From contig SFJO01000018.1 in the NCBI GenBank assembly GCA_004555865.1, forward strand, positions 18,441 through 82,440: 64,000 nt of DNA, read 5' to 3'. This document shows, piece after piece, positions 9,324 to 18,506 of this stretch. This stretch comes from Oscillospiraceae bacterium (GTDB taxonomy: Bacteria > Bacillota > Clostridia > Oscillospirales > Ruminococcaceae). Both the position numbers and the translations under genes were made by a program. The notes beneath the pieces are model-generated. The model did not search any database and was not told where the DNA came from. It was given only the letters and a program-made list of their open reading frames with translations. Each line of letters starts with the position of its first letter. The first letter of the stretch is position 1.

Positions 9324-9449
9324 GGTCATACTCTCCTTTTCTCAGTCGGCTCACAGCCGGAATGATTTCTTTATCGGTAAGCCCGCCGCGCGCCGTTGAC
9401 CCGGACTGTGCAGCCGGCAAAACCTTCTTTGAAGGGGCTCTTTTCCGGC

Positions 9450-10838
9450 TCAGGCCAGCTCTGCGGTCAGCATTGCGGCCCGGCTGCCGGTGATGTGCAG
9501 CTGTACCTCGCTGCCGATGAGGGCCGGGTCCCCGGCAAATTCCGCCACCAGGTTGTTGCGCAGGCGGCCATTCAGCAGACCCTCGCCCCGGCCGTGACCC
9601 TCCACCAGGGCCACCTGAGTCTGCCCCACCAGGGCCGCCGTCTGCTCGCAGGCAATCTCCTCCTGCACCGCCAGCAGGCGGCCCATGCGGTCAGCCTTCT
9701 GCTTGTGAGTGTAGGGGTCCGGCATATCCGCAGCCTTTGTGCCCGAGCGCTTGGAATAGATGAAGGTAAACAGCTGCATATACCGCACCTTTTTGATCAA
9801 TTCCAGCGTGGCCTCAAAATCCTCTTCGGTCTCACCGGGGAAGCCCACAATGATATCGCTGGAAAAGGTAATGCCGGGCACCGTGCGGCGGGCATACTCA
9901 ATCAATTCCAGGTAATGCTCCACCGTGTAATGGCGGTTCATCTCTTTCAGGATGCGATTGCTTCCCGACTGCACCGGCAGATGAAGGTGGTTGCAGATCT
10001 GCGGGTGCGCCGCGATCGTGTCAATGAGCTTGTGGCTGGCATCCTTGGGATGGCTGGTCATAAAGCGGATGTGATAATCGCCCGGCACCGTGCATAGCAA
10101 CGCCAGCAGATCCGAAAAATCCACATTTTCGTCCAGGCCCTTGCCGTAGCTGTTCACGTTCTGGCCCAGGAGGGTGATCTCCTTATAACCGGCGGTCACC
10201 AGCCCCTTGAACTCCTCCAGAATGGCCGCGGGAGTACGGCTGCGCTCGCGCCCGCGCACATAGGGCACAATGCAATAGGTGCAGAAGTTGTCGCACCCAT
10301 ACATGATGGGCAGCCAGGCGCGGAAGGAAGAATCCCGCCGGATGGGCATTCCCTCCACGATCTCCGTGCGCTCCACCGGCGTCTGCAGCACCCGTTTGCG
10401 GCCCTCGATCTTCTGGGCCAGCAGATTGGGCAGCGTATCAATTCCATTCACGCCGAACACCAAATCCACAAAGGGATAGCTCTGGCGGATTTTCTCCACC
10501 ACCTGCGGCTGCTGGGCCATGCAGCCGCACAGGCCGATGAGCAGCCCCTTGTTCTGTTCCTTCAGCTTTTTCAGCGCGCCGATATTACCGAACACCCGCT
10601 GCTCCGCATGCTCACGCACGGCGCAGGTGTTGAACAGGATCAAATCGGCCTGCTCGGGGCTGTCACAAATGCCATAGCCCACGTCCATCAGCACGCCTTT
10701 GATCTTTTCGCCGTCGTTCACGTTCTGCTGGCACCCGTAGCTGCGCACATAGGCCATCGGCGGAGTGTCATAGGCCGCCGCCAGTGCGGCAGCTGCCGTA
10801 CCGTCATGATTGTATCCAATTCTGTCGATTTTGTTCAC
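9450..10838 (-). CDS. miaB: tRNA-2-methylthio-N6-isopentenyladenosine37 synthase MiaB
   Basis: MiaB is a radical SAM enzyme that adds the 2-methylthio group to i6A37 made by MiaA. The 462-residue protein has the UPF0004 domain with three cluster cysteines (YGCQQN, FNTCAVRE, GLCGCMAQ), the radical SAM motif CDNFCTYCIVPYVRGRERSR near residue 185, and a C-terminal TRAM domain (VGQTQVALVEG to GSEVQLHIT). GCQQN differs from the usual GCQMN but the cysteine is intact. The start is GTG at 10838 with GGAG upstream. It is one of two radical SAM methylthiotransferase or related enzymes in the window, and its substrate enzyme MiaA is encoded about 6 kb downstream on the same strand. Confidence 0.96.
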   Translation of the reverse strand: MNKIDRIGYNHDGTAAAALAAAYDTPPMAYVRSYGCQQNVNDGEKIKGVLMDVGYGICDSPEQADLILFNTCAVREHAEQRVFGNIGALKKLKEQNKGLLIGLCGCMAQQPQVVEKIRQSYPFVDLVFGVNGIDTLPNLLAQKIEGRKRVLQTPVERTEIVEGMPIRRDSSFRAWLPIMYGCDNFCTYCIVPYVRGRERSRTPAAILEEFKGLVTAGYKEITLLGQNVNSYGKGLDENVDFSDLLALLCTVPGDYHIRFMTSHPKDASHKLIDTIAAHPQICNHLHLPVQSGSNRILKEMNRHYTVEHYLELIEYARRTVPGITFSSDIIVGFPGETEEDFEATLELIKKVRYMQLFTFIYSKRSGTKAADMPDPYTHKQKADRMGRLLAVQEEIACEQTAALVGQTQVALVEGHGRGEGLLNGRLRNNLVAEFAGDPALIGSEVQLHITGSRAAMLTAELA

Positions 10839-10940
10839 AGATCCAGTTTCTCCAATTCTTCACCGCCCTACCGGCGGAAAAATAAACCAATAGAGTTTTA
10901 TTATAACCGAAAGCGTGCCAAAGCACAACGCCTCTTCGCT

Positions 10941-13805
10941 TTATTCCTGGCCGGTTTCGCCTGATTTTGCCCGATCCCGCTTCAGGATGGGGCCAAGGTA
11001 CTGGCCGGTAAAGCTGGTGGGGTTGGCCGCCACCTCTTCCGGGGTTCCCTCGGCCACGATCTGCCCGCCGGCGCTTCCGCCCTCCGGGCCCAAATCAATG
11101 ATGTGATCGGCCCGCTTGATGACATCCAGGTTGTGCTCAATGACCACCACCGTGTTCCCGGCATCCACCAGCTTGTCCAGCACCTCCACCAGACGATGAA
11201 CGTCCGCCACGTGCAGGCCGGTGGTGGGCTCGTCCAGAATATACACGGTCTGGCCGGTGCTGCGCTTGGCCAGTTCCAGCGCCAGCTTCACGCGCTGGGC
11301 TTCGCCGCCGGAAAGCGTTGTCGCACTCTGCCCCAGCTGCACATAGCCGAGGCCCACATCGCACAGGGTCTGCAGCTTTCGGTGAATTTTGGGGATATTG
11401 GCAAAAAACGTCGTGGCTTCCTCAACCGTCATGTTCAGCACATCCGAGATGCTTTTGTCTTTGTAACGAACCTCCAAGGTCTCCCGGTTGTAGCGTGCGC
11501 CCTTGCATACTTCACAGGGCACATAGATGTTCGGCAAAAAGTGCATGGCAATTTCCAGAATGCCGTTGCCTTCACAGGCCTCACACCGTCCGCCCTTCAC
11601 ATTGAAGCTGAACCGGCCTGCCCCATAGCCGCGCATTTTGGCGTCCTGCGTCTGGGCAAACACTGTACGGATGTCATTGAACACCCCCGTGTAGGTAGCC
11701 GGGTTGGAGCGCGGTGTGCGGCCGATGGGCGACTGATCAATGCCGATGACCTTGTCCACATATTCCAGCCCTTCCATTGCCTTGTGCTTGCCGGGTCGAT
11801 GCTTGGCGCCGTTCAGCTCTGCGGCCAGGCGCTTGTACAGAATCTCGTTGACCAGCGAGGATTTGCCCGACCCGGAAATCCCCGTAACCACCGTCATCTC
11901 GCCCAGGGGAATGTCCACCGTAATGTGCTGCAGGTTGTTCTCGTAGGCATCCACGATCCGAATGTGCCTGCCGTTGCCCGGGCGGCGGGTGGCCGGCACT
12001 TCAATGCGCTTGCGGCCGGAAAGATACTGCCCGGTGATGCTTCGGGGTTCCCTGCAGATGTCCTCCACCGAACCGGCCGCCACGATCTCGCCGCCGTGAA
12101 CGCCCGCACCGGGGCCAACATCCACCAGATAATCCGCCTGGCGCATGGTGTCCTCATCGTGTTCCACCACGATCAGCGTATTGCCCAGGTCCCGCAGGCG
12201 CTTCAGTGTGGCAATCAGCTTGTCATTGTCCCGCTGATGCAGGCCGATGGAGGGCTCATCCAGCACGTACAGAACCCCGGTAAGGGCGCTGCCGATCTGC
12301 GTGGCCAGGCGAATGCGCTGGCTCTCGCCGCCGGACAGCCCCACTGAGCCGCGGGCCAGGGTCAAATAATCCAGGCCCACGCTCTGCAGGAAACCCAGCC
12401 GCTCCCGCACTTCTTTCAGGATACCGTCGGCAATCATATGCTCCCGATCGGTGAGATCCAGCTTGTTGATGAAGTTCAGCTCTTCCCGCACGCTCATTGC
12501 GCAGAACTGGCTGATGTTGATGCCTCCCACGGTCACGGCCAGGCTGGTCGGCTTCAGGCGCTGGCCATGGCAGTCCGGGCATTCCACCCCGTTCATTACC
12601 GTGGCGATTTCTTCCTTCATCCATTCGCTGGAAGTATCCCGGAAGCGCCGCTCCAGATTCGGCACAATTCCCTCAAAGTCGTTCAGGTACCGGCCGGAAC
12701 CGAACTCGTTCTGCCGATGCATCTCAATGCGCTCGCCGCCAGTACCGTACAGGAGCGCATTCAGCGCCTCTTCGTTCATTTCTTTAATTGGCGTATCCAG
12801 TGTAAAGCCATATCGCTTGCCAAGCCCTTTGTAGTACATTTCGCTCACAGAGCCCTCGGCATAGTACCATCCGCTTGCCTTGATGGCCCCTTCCCGGATG
12901 GAAAGCGCCTTGTTCGGGATGATCAGCTCCGGGTCCACCTTCATAAAGGTGCCGAGGCCGGTGCAGGTCTCGCAGGCACCGAAGGGGTTGTTGAAGCTGA
13001 ACATCCGCGGCGTCAGTTCCTCCACCGAGATACCGTGCTCCGGGCAGGCATAGCTCTGGCTGAACTGCATTTCCTTGCCGTCCACTACGCTGATGGTCAC
13101 CAATCCGCCGGTCAGCCCGATGGCCGTTTCCAAGGAATCCGCCAGGCGGCTCTGCCCTTCCCTGCCGTGTTTGATGGCCAGCCGGTCCACCACGATCTCC
13201 ACCGTATGCTTCCGGTTTTTTTCCAGCGTGATCTCTTCGTCCAGGTCGTAGATGTTCCCATCCACCCGTACCCGGGCATAGCCGCCCCGCCGGGCTGCCT
13301 CGAATTCTTTCTGCTGTGTGCCCTTGCGACCCCGCACAACCGGGGCCAGCACATAAAAGCGGGTTCCCTCCGGCAGCTTGTGAATTTCATCCACCATTTC
13401 GTCCACAGTCTGCTGGCTGATCACCCGGCCACACACCGGGCAATGCGGAATGCCGATGCGCGCGTACAGCAGGCGGAGATAGTCATAGATCTCCGTCACC
13501 GTGCCCACCGTGGAGCGGGGGTTATGGCTGGTGGTTTTCTGGTCAATGGAAATAGCCGGTGAAAGGCCGGTGATCTCATCCACATCCGGCTTTTCCATCT
13601 GCCCCAGGAACATACGCGCATAGCTGGAAAGGCTCTCCATATAGCGGCGCTGGCCATCGGCATAAATGGTATCGAATGCCAGGCTGGATTTGCCCGAACC
13701 GGACAGGCCGGTCATAACCACCAGCTTATCCCGCGGAATGGTCAGACTGACATTTTTCAGGTTGTGTTCCCGCGCACCGCGGATGACGATTTTATCGTTA
13801 CTCAC
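10941..13805 (-). CDS. uvrA: Excinuclease ABC subunit A
   Basis: UvrA is the damage-sensing ABC-type ATPase of nucleotide excision repair. The 954-residue protein has two nucleotide-binding domains: Walker A GLSGSGKSSLAFDT near residue 33 and GISGSGKSSLVNE near residue 640, signatures LSGGESQRI and LSGGEAQRV, and zinc-module cysteines (CPVCG, CPDCHGQR, CEACEGNG with CEVCKGARY). The start is a GTG that overlaps the uvrB stop in a GTGA junction, so the pair is translationally coupled. Complete and standard. Confidence 0.98.
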   Translation of the reverse strand: MSNDKIVIRGAREHNLKNVSLTIPRDKLVVMTGLSGSGKSSLAFDTIYADGQRRYMESLSSYARMFLGQMEKPDVDEITGLSPAISIDQKTTSHNPRSTVGTVTEIYDYLRLLYARIGIPHCPVCGRVISQQTVDEMVDEIHKLPEGTRFYVLAPVVRGRKGTQQKEFEAARRGGYARVRVDGNIYDLDEEITLEKNRKHTVEIVVDRLAIKHGREGQSRLADSLETAIGLTGGLVTISVVDGKEMQFSQSYACPEHGISVEELTPRMFSFNNPFGACETCTGLGTFMKVDPELIIPNKALSIREGAIKASGWYYAEGSVSEMYYKGLGKRYGFTLDTPIKEMNEEALNALLYGTGGERIEMHRQNEFGSGRYLNDFEGIVPNLERRFRDTSSEWMKEEIATVMNGVECPDCHGQRLKPTSLAVTVGGINISQFCAMSVREELNFINKLDLTDREHMIADGILKEVRERLGFLQSVGLDYLTLARGSVGLSGGESQRIRLATQIGSALTGVLYVLDEPSIGLHQRDNDKLIATLKRLRDLGNTLIVVEHDEDTMRQADYLVDVGPGAGVHGGEIVAAGSVEDICREPRSITGQYLSGRKRIEVPATRRPGNGRHIRIVDAYENNLQHITVDIPLGEMTVVTGISGSGKSSLVNEILYKRLAAELNGAKHRPGKHKAMEGLEYVDKVIGIDQSPIGRTPRSNPATYTGVFNDIRTVFAQTQDAKMRGYGAGRFSFNVKGGRCEACEGNGILEIAMHFLPNIYVPCEVCKGARYNRETLEVRYKDKSISDVLNMTVEEATTFFANIPKIHRKLQTLCDVGLGYVQLGQSATTLSGGEAQRVKLALELAKRSTGQTVYILDEPTTGLHVADVHRLVEVLDKLVDAGNTVVVIEHNLDVIKRADHIIDLGPEGGSAGGQIVAEGTPEEVAANPTSFTGQYLGPILKRDRAKSGETGQE

Positions 13806-15838
13806 TTTTTGCCTCTCTTACGCTTCATCTTGGGGGCATCGCCTTCCGTCGTCGGGTTTTCGCCCCGCCGCAGCCGGTCGATCTGATCCCGCAGGAACGC
13901 CGCGTGTTCAAACTCCAAAATACGGGCCGCTTCCTTCATCTCGCGGGTCAGGCGCTCGATCGCCTGTTCCCGCTCCACCTTACTCATACGTTTGCCGCCG
14001 AACAGGCGTCCGTTCTCTTCCTTATCGCTGATTTCAATGCCCTCGCGGATCTCTTTCTTAATGGTGGTGGGCACAATGCCGTGGGCTTCGTTGTACGCCA
14101 TCTGAATGGCACGGCGGCGCTCGGTCTCCGTGATGGCCCGCTCCATGCTTGGGGTCACCTCATCCGCGTACATAATCACCATGCCGTCCGCATTTCGGGC
14201 CGCACGGCCAATGGTCTGAATCAGGCTGGTCTCGCTGCGCAGGAAGCCTTCCTTGTCCGCATCCAGAATGGCCACCAGAGACACTTCGGGAAGGTCCAGG
14301 CCCTCCCGAAGCAGGTTGATGCCCACAATCACGTCAATTGCTCCCATGCGCAGGTCTTTAATCAGCTCCATGCGCTCAAAGGTGTCCACCTCGTGGTGCA
14401 TATACTTAACCTTGACGCCCTGCTCAGTGAGATAATCGGTCAGGTCCTCGGCCATCTTTTTGGTGAGCGTAGTCACAAGCACCCGTTCGCCGCGCTGCGT
14501 GCGCTGCCGGATCTCACCCAAAAGATCCTCAATCTGGCCCTCCACCGGCTTCACTACAATCTGGGGGTCCAGCAAACCAGTGGGGCGAATGACCTGCTGC
14601 GCAATCTGGCTGCTGTGTTCCCGCTCATACTCACCGGGCGTGGCACTGACAAACACCATCTGGTTCAGCTTAGCTTCCACCTCTTCAAATTTCAAGGGGC
14701 GGTTGTCAAACGCCGACGGCAGCCGGAAGCCGAAATCCACCAACGTTTTCTTGCGGGCATAGTCGCCACCGTACATGGCCCGAAGCTGGGGCAGCATCAC
14801 ATGGCTCTCATCCACAAACAGCAAAAAATCCTTGGGAAAATAGTCCAGCAATGTGGTGGGGGTCGAGCCGGGCGCTCGGCCGCTGAGCACGGCAGAATAG
14901 TTTTCGATGCCCTTGCACATCCCCACTTCCGTGAGCATTTCCATGTCGTAGTTGGTGCGCTGGGCAATGCGCTGGGCTTCGATCAGCTTGCCTTCCTGGG
15001 TGAATTTCTTCACCTGCTCGTCCATTTCCTCGCTGATGCGCTTCAGGCCCGCCTGCATCTTCTCCGGTGAAACGATGTAATGACTCGCCGGGAAAATGGC
15101 CACATGCTTCACCACATTTTTCCGCTCGCCGGTCAGCGGGTTTGTCTCGGTGATCCGGTCGATCTCATCTCCGAAAAACTCCACCCGAATGGCCAGATCG
15201 CTCATATAGGCCAGATTGATCTCCACCACATCGCCCCGAACGCGGAACTTGTTGCGGGTAAAATTCACATCGTTGCGTTCGTATTGCAGCGAAACCAGCC
15301 GTTTGCACAGCTGCTCCCGGCTCATCTCCATGCCCGGCCGCAGGCTGATGACCATGCTGCGGTAATCAATGGGGTCGCCCAGGCTGTAAATGCAGGAAAC
15401 GCTGGCAACAATGATCACATCCCGCCGTTCGGACAGCGCCGCCGTGGCCGAATGGCGCAGGCGGTCGATCTCATCGTTGATGGCGCTGTCTTTTTCAATG
15501 TAGGTATCGGTGGACGGGATATATGCCTCGGGCTGATAGTAGTCGTAGTACGACACAAAATACTCCACCGCATTGTCCGGAAAAAACTCACGGAACTCCG
15601 TGCAGAGCTGGGCCGCCAGAGTTTTGTTGTGGGCCAGCACCAGCGTGGGGCGGTTTACCCGGGCAATCACGTTGGCCATGGTAAATGTTTTGCCGCTACC
15701 GGTTACCCCCAGCAGAGTCTGGGCCCGGTCACCGGCCTCAATGCCTTTTACGAGGGCCTCAATGGCCTGGGGCTGATCGCCAGTGGGCTGATACGGTGCC
15801 ACCAGCTTGAATTTGCCTTCCTGCATTTCCTGCTGCAT
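13802..15838 (-). CDS. uvrB: Excinuclease ABC subunit B
   Basis: UvrB is the helicase-like core of excision repair that receives damage from UvrA and loads UvrC. The 678-residue protein has Walker A LLGVTGSGKTFTMAN near residue 45, the beta-hairpin region SYYDYYQPEAYIP, helicase motifs (DESHVMLPQ, TLTKKMAEDLT, GINLLREGLDLPEVS), and a C-terminal UVR motif for UvrC contact. It is the first gene of a uvrBA operon with its promoter at 15906-15935. I saw no clear LexA box in the leader. Confidence 0.98.
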   Translation of the reverse strand: MQQEMQEGKFKLVAPYQPTGDQPQAIEALVKGIEAGDRAQTLLGVTGSGKTFTMANVIARVNRPTLVLAHNKTLAAQLCTEFREFFPDNAVEYFVSYYDYYQPEAYIPSTDTYIEKDSAINDEIDRLRHSATAALSERRDVIIVASVSCIYSLGDPIDYRSMVISLRPGMEMSREQLCKRLVSLQYERNDVNFTRNKFRVRGDVVEINLAYMSDLAIRVEFFGDEIDRITETNPLTGERKNVVKHVAIFPASHYIVSPEKMQAGLKRISEEMDEQVKKFTQEGKLIEAQRIAQRTNYDMEMLTEVGMCKGIENYSAVLSGRAPGSTPTTLLDYFPKDFLLFVDESHVMLPQLRAMYGGDYARKKTLVDFGFRLPSAFDNRPLKFEEVEAKLNQMVFVSATPGEYEREHSSQIAQQVIRPTGLLDPQIVVKPVEGQIEDLLGEIRQRTQRGERVLVTTLTKKMAEDLTDYLTEQGVKVKYMHHEVDTFERMELIKDLRMGAIDVIVGINLLREGLDLPEVSLVAILDADKEGFLRSETSLIQTIGRAARNADGMVIMYADEVTPSMERAITETERRRAIQMAYNEAHGIVPTTIKKEIREGIEISDKEENGRLFGGKRMSKVEREQAIERLTREMKEAARILEFEHAAFLRDQIDRLRRGENPTTEGDAPKMKRKRGKK

Positions 15839-15905
15839 TTTCGCCCTTCCCGCCCGATCGGCCCCTGAACAAACCTGTTTTTAGATCATTTTTCGATACG
15901 GATTT

Positions 15906-15935
15906 ATTATATCCCATTCTGCAATAGGTTTGCAA
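15906..15935 (-). promoter_or_regulatory. Promoter of uvrBA
   Basis: Minus strand: -35 TTGCAA (15935-15930), 18-nt spacer and perfect -10 TATAAT (15911-15906), about 70 nt before uvrB. A GAAC-6nt-GTTT element lies downstream in the leader, but its spacing does not fit the usual 4-nt gap of a Gram-positive LexA site. Confidence 0.7.
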
Positions 15936-16008
15936 GCATGGACCTCTCCAGCTGCTGCTTTTCCTGTAGGTGTTACAATGATGTGTAACAGAAAGAGATA
16001 AAAAAGAT

Positions 16009-16080
16009 AGCGAATAGGATTGCCATGTGATAAGGTTAAGTTGCTGACACAAAACCGAAAGGCAGGCGTACCCTATTCGC
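16009..16080. repeat. Inverted repeat just upstream of the transposase remnant
   Basis: GCGAATAGG at 16009-16017 is repeated inverted as CCTATTCGC at 16072-16080, immediately before the remnant's ATG. About 35 nt further left, TGTTAC and GTAACA form another small inverted pair (about 15970-15990). These may be element-end or leader structures of the decayed insertion sequence; no matching right end was found. Confidence 0.4.
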
Positions 16081-16081
16081 T

Positions 16082-16733
16082 ATGAATAAGATAACACAAA
16101 CAACACGGTATAGGCTCAATTTGCACAGAAGCACGGCGTTACAAAGGCTGCGGTGCGTTATCACACCAACCGGCAGTACATTTACCGCTGGATAAAGCGC
16201 TATGACGGCACATTGCACTCGTTGGAGGATCGCTCTCATCGCTCTCACAGGCATCCAAATCAGCATACTCCTGAGGAAAGCAAGCTGATTCTGAATATGC
16301 GCCACCGGAATACGAACGCCGGTATCGTTGTATTTTGGGTCAAACTTCGTTCAAGAGGATACACCCGTTCTATCTCCGGCTGTAAAGTTGCCCAATCCAA
16401 AGAAATGTACGCCAAAGCCCTATGAACAGATGTCCTATCCTGGCCAGAGGGTGCAGACAGATAATGCCAGCGAATTCACAAATCAGCTGGTTGGCACTAA
16501 AAATCCCAAGCCAACGCTCTTTGAAAAAACCTTGGAGCAGCTTAATATTCGTCACAAGCTGATCAAGCCCTACACACCAAGGCACAATGGAAAAGTAGAG
16601 AGAAGTCATCGCAAGGACAATGAGGAATTCTATGCAACCCATCGTTTCTTTTCTTTCGTGGACTTCAAACTATAACTTGCCGTCCGAGAACGCACTTACA
16701 ATCATTTCCCTATCAGGTCATTGACAAACCTAC
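16082..16733 (+). pseudogene. Decayed DDE-type transposase remnant
   Basis: Three plus-strand pieces add up to one degraded transposase. From ATG 16082 the first 13 codons (MNKITQTTRYRLN) read into a frameshift. The next frame (about 16130-16425) gives KHGVTKAAVRYHTNRQYIYRWIKRYDG, a helix-turn-helix region of IS3/IS481-like elements. A further shift leads to 16380-16675 with an rve-type catalytic end: QTDNASEF (D) and PRHNGKVERSHRKDNEEFY (E). The segment that should carry the first catalytic Asp is missing, and a TAA breaks the frame at 16673, after which homologous-looking codons continue. It cannot make active enzyme. No convincing terminal repeats were resolved. Confidence 0.8.
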
Positions 16734-16739
16734 AGCAGC

Positions 16740-16799
16740 AAAAAAGCCTGGATGGAATCGTGCGCTGCCGCACTTAACGTTTCCTTCCAGGCCTTTTTT
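16740..16799 (-). terminator. Intrinsic terminator of the RsmF-like gene
   Basis: Arms GCCTGGATGGAA (16746-16757) and TTCCTTCCAGGC (16781-16792) pair with one mismatch and are flanked by A and T tracts on both sides, so the element could end transcription in either direction. It lies 15 nt after the stop of the minus-strand methyltransferase gene. Confidence 0.8.
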
Positions 16800-16813
16800 C
16801 ATTCATTTTCCAT

Positions 16814-18172
16814 TCAGCCCAAATTCCGCAGGGCCTTCGGCAGATGGTTTTTCACCTTGCCGCCGCTCACCTTGCCGCCGCTCAGGGGCATTCCGTCCAC
16901 GGTCACGCAGCACCAGCCGCTATGAGCCGTGCACGCTTCAATTTCTTCCCCCCGCAGCCACGCCTGGGTGCGGGCATCCGCAAGCGTCAGCTCTTCCCGG
17001 TTGGTGCAGCCTCCACCAAAGGCCGTGAAAAGATGATGAGCCGGAACAAACCGATTCTTCTGCACAGTTCCTGCCATCACACCGGCCCGAAGCACGTGAA
17101 GCTTCAGCGCCGGCATCCCCTCGGGCATCAGCAAAACCATATCCTCCAGCTGCATGGTGGGCAGCCCTGCCAGCTGCGGGAAGTATTCCCCTGCAAATGC
17201 CTGCCATGCTGCATTGGGCTTTGCTGCCTTTGCAGGCTTTACACGGACCGTTTTTCCCGTTTCCTCCGGCGCGGCTTTTCGCAGCTTTGCCATGAAGTGG
17301 CCTTCCCCTCCCTGGCAGGGCCAGATGCGGCGGGTTTTTTCGGCCTCAAAGGGATATTCTCCGCACCGGTTGGCTTCCCCGGGGCTGCCGAAGCGATCCG
17401 GCCAGGGCAGCAGCTCAAATTCCGGGTGGCGGGCCAGGAACGCCCCCACCTGTCCTTCATCCTCCTCCGGCGCAAAGGTGCAGGTCGAATACACCAGCAC
17501 GCCACTCGGCGCAAGGCAGGCTGCGGCCGCATCCAAAATTTCACTTCCCAGCGCTGCGCACTGTGCAACCAGCCCCGGCCCATGCTGTGCAAGGGCCTGC
17601 GGCTCCTTGCGGAACATTCCTTCGCCGCTGCATGGCGCGTCCACCAGTACCCGGTCAAAAAATCCGGGCAAGGCAACCGCGATGCGGGCAGGCGTTTCAT
17701 TCAGCACTACGGCATTGGCAACGCCCATGCGTTCCAGGTTTTGGCGCAGAATCACCGCGCGGCCGCCGTCGTATTCATTGCTCACCAGAAGCCCCTCGCC
17801 GCCCAGCGCCGCCGCCAGCTGGCTGCTTTTTCCGCCCGGCGCCGCACACAGGTCAAGCACCTTCATGCCCGGCTGTACATCCAGCATGGTAGCCGGCGCA
17901 CTGGCCGAGGGCTCCTGCGAATAGAAGGCCCCCGCATGGTGATAGGGGTGCCGCCCCAGCTTCACCGCCGGGTCCTCAATCAAAAGACCCGCGCTGCAAA
18001 ACGGGGAGGGCGAGACAGACAGCCCCGCATGGTCTGCGAACCATTCCGGCGTGCAGCGAAGAAGATTCACCGTCACACCGCGGGCCGCCGTTTTGCTGGG
18101 GGCCGAATACAGCGTCTCATAGCGCTCTCCCAAAAGCGTGCGCTCTCGTTGTTCAAAAAATTCTTTCGGCAT
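16814..18172 (-). CDS. RsmF/RsmB-like 16S rRNA m5C methyltransferase (NOL1/NOP2/Sun)
   Basis: A protein of about 452 residues has the SAM-binding motif LDLCAAPGGKSSQLAAAL near residue 110, the two catalytic cysteines in DAPCSGEGMFRK and YSTCTFAPEEDE, and a C-terminal RsmF-type module (GKVKNHLPKALRNLG at the end, after a KNRFVPAHHLFTAFG region). This arrangement fits RsmF-like enzymes that methylate cytosine C5 in 16S rRNA. A GAGAGG precedes the ATG at 18172. Near the C-terminus SGGKV occurs twice, encoded by a 15-bp tandem duplication (about 16854-16883). The exact target nucleotide cannot be read from sequence. Confidence 0.88.
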   Translation of the reverse strand: MPKEFFEQRERTLLGERYETLYSAPSKTAARGVTVNLLRCTPEWFADHAGLSVSPSPFCSAGLLIEDPAVKLGRHPYHHAGAFYSQEPSASAPATMLDVQPGMKVLDLCAAPGGKSSQLAAALGGEGLLVSNEYDGGRAVILRQNLERMGVANAVVLNETPARIAVALPGFFDRVLVDAPCSGEGMFRKEPQALAQHGPGLVAQCAALGSEILDAAAACLAPSGVLVYSTCTFAPEEDEGQVGAFLARHPEFELLPWPDRFGSPGEANRCGEYPFEAEKTRRIWPCQGGEGHFMAKLRKAAPEETGKTVRVKPAKAAKPNAAWQAFAGEYFPQLAGLPTMQLEDMVLLMPEGMPALKLHVLRAGVMAGTVQKNRFVPAHHLFTAFGGGCTNREELTLADARTQAWLRGEEIEACTAHSGWCCVTVDGMPLSGGKVSGGKVKNHLPKALRNLG

Positions 18173-18298
18173 AGAAACCTCTCCCAATTTTGTATAAAAG
18201 CCAATGCAGTTGGAAAAGACTATAGTTGCGGGGCCGCGCAGGGCTTCCAGTCAAAAAGCCGCGCCGAATCGCGCCCCGGATAAGGAAAGGAGCATTGG

Positions 18299-18445
18299 AT
18301 GATGGACAACCGCACTTCAAAAAACAGCGTCAATTCCGCCAATTCTACGAATAGCACCGGCAAAAACAGCACAAACTCCGGTGAGAACCGCACCGCCGGA
18401 AAAACCAGCAGCAAAACCTCCGGCAGCGCCAAAAACAGCAAATAA
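18299..18445 (+). CDS. 48-residue Asn/Ser/Thr/Lys-rich small protein
   Basis: A short plus-strand gene has a textbook AAAGGAG seven nt before ATG 18299 and a strong hairpin 14 nt after its TAA. The product (MMDNRTSKNSVNSANSTNST at the start) has 28 of 48 residues as Asn, Ser or Thr, six Lys, four Gly and almost no hydrophobic residue, so it should be disordered, basic and soluble. It has irregular N-S and N-S-T repeats. I do not recognise a family. It lies alone between two minus-strand genes, so it needs its own promoter, which I could not place firmly. A spore-associated or nucleic-acid-binding role would fit composition but is speculative. Confidence 0.6.
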   Translation: MMDNRTSKNSVNSANSTNSTGKNSTNSGENRTAGKTSSKTSGSAKNSK

Positions 18446-18459
18446 GCGCCTTTCATTCA

Positions 18460-18503
18460 ACAAAGGGCTGAGGTCCGGATTCTTCCGGGCCTCAGCCCTT
18501 TGT
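18460..18503. terminator. Bidirectional terminator between the small protein gene and mrnC
   Basis: A 14-bp perfect stem (ACAAAGGGCTGAGG at 18460-18473 with CCTCAGCCCTTTGT at 18490-18503) lies between convergent genes, so it probably serves both. The T run on the plus side is short (TTTGT). Confidence 0.8.
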
Positions 18504-18506
18504 ACG

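Noticed and set aside
15839..15905. LexA/SOS box in the uvrBA leader
   Set aside because: GAAC and GTTT are present but 6 nt apart instead of 4, so they do not form a recognisable Gram-positive SOS box.
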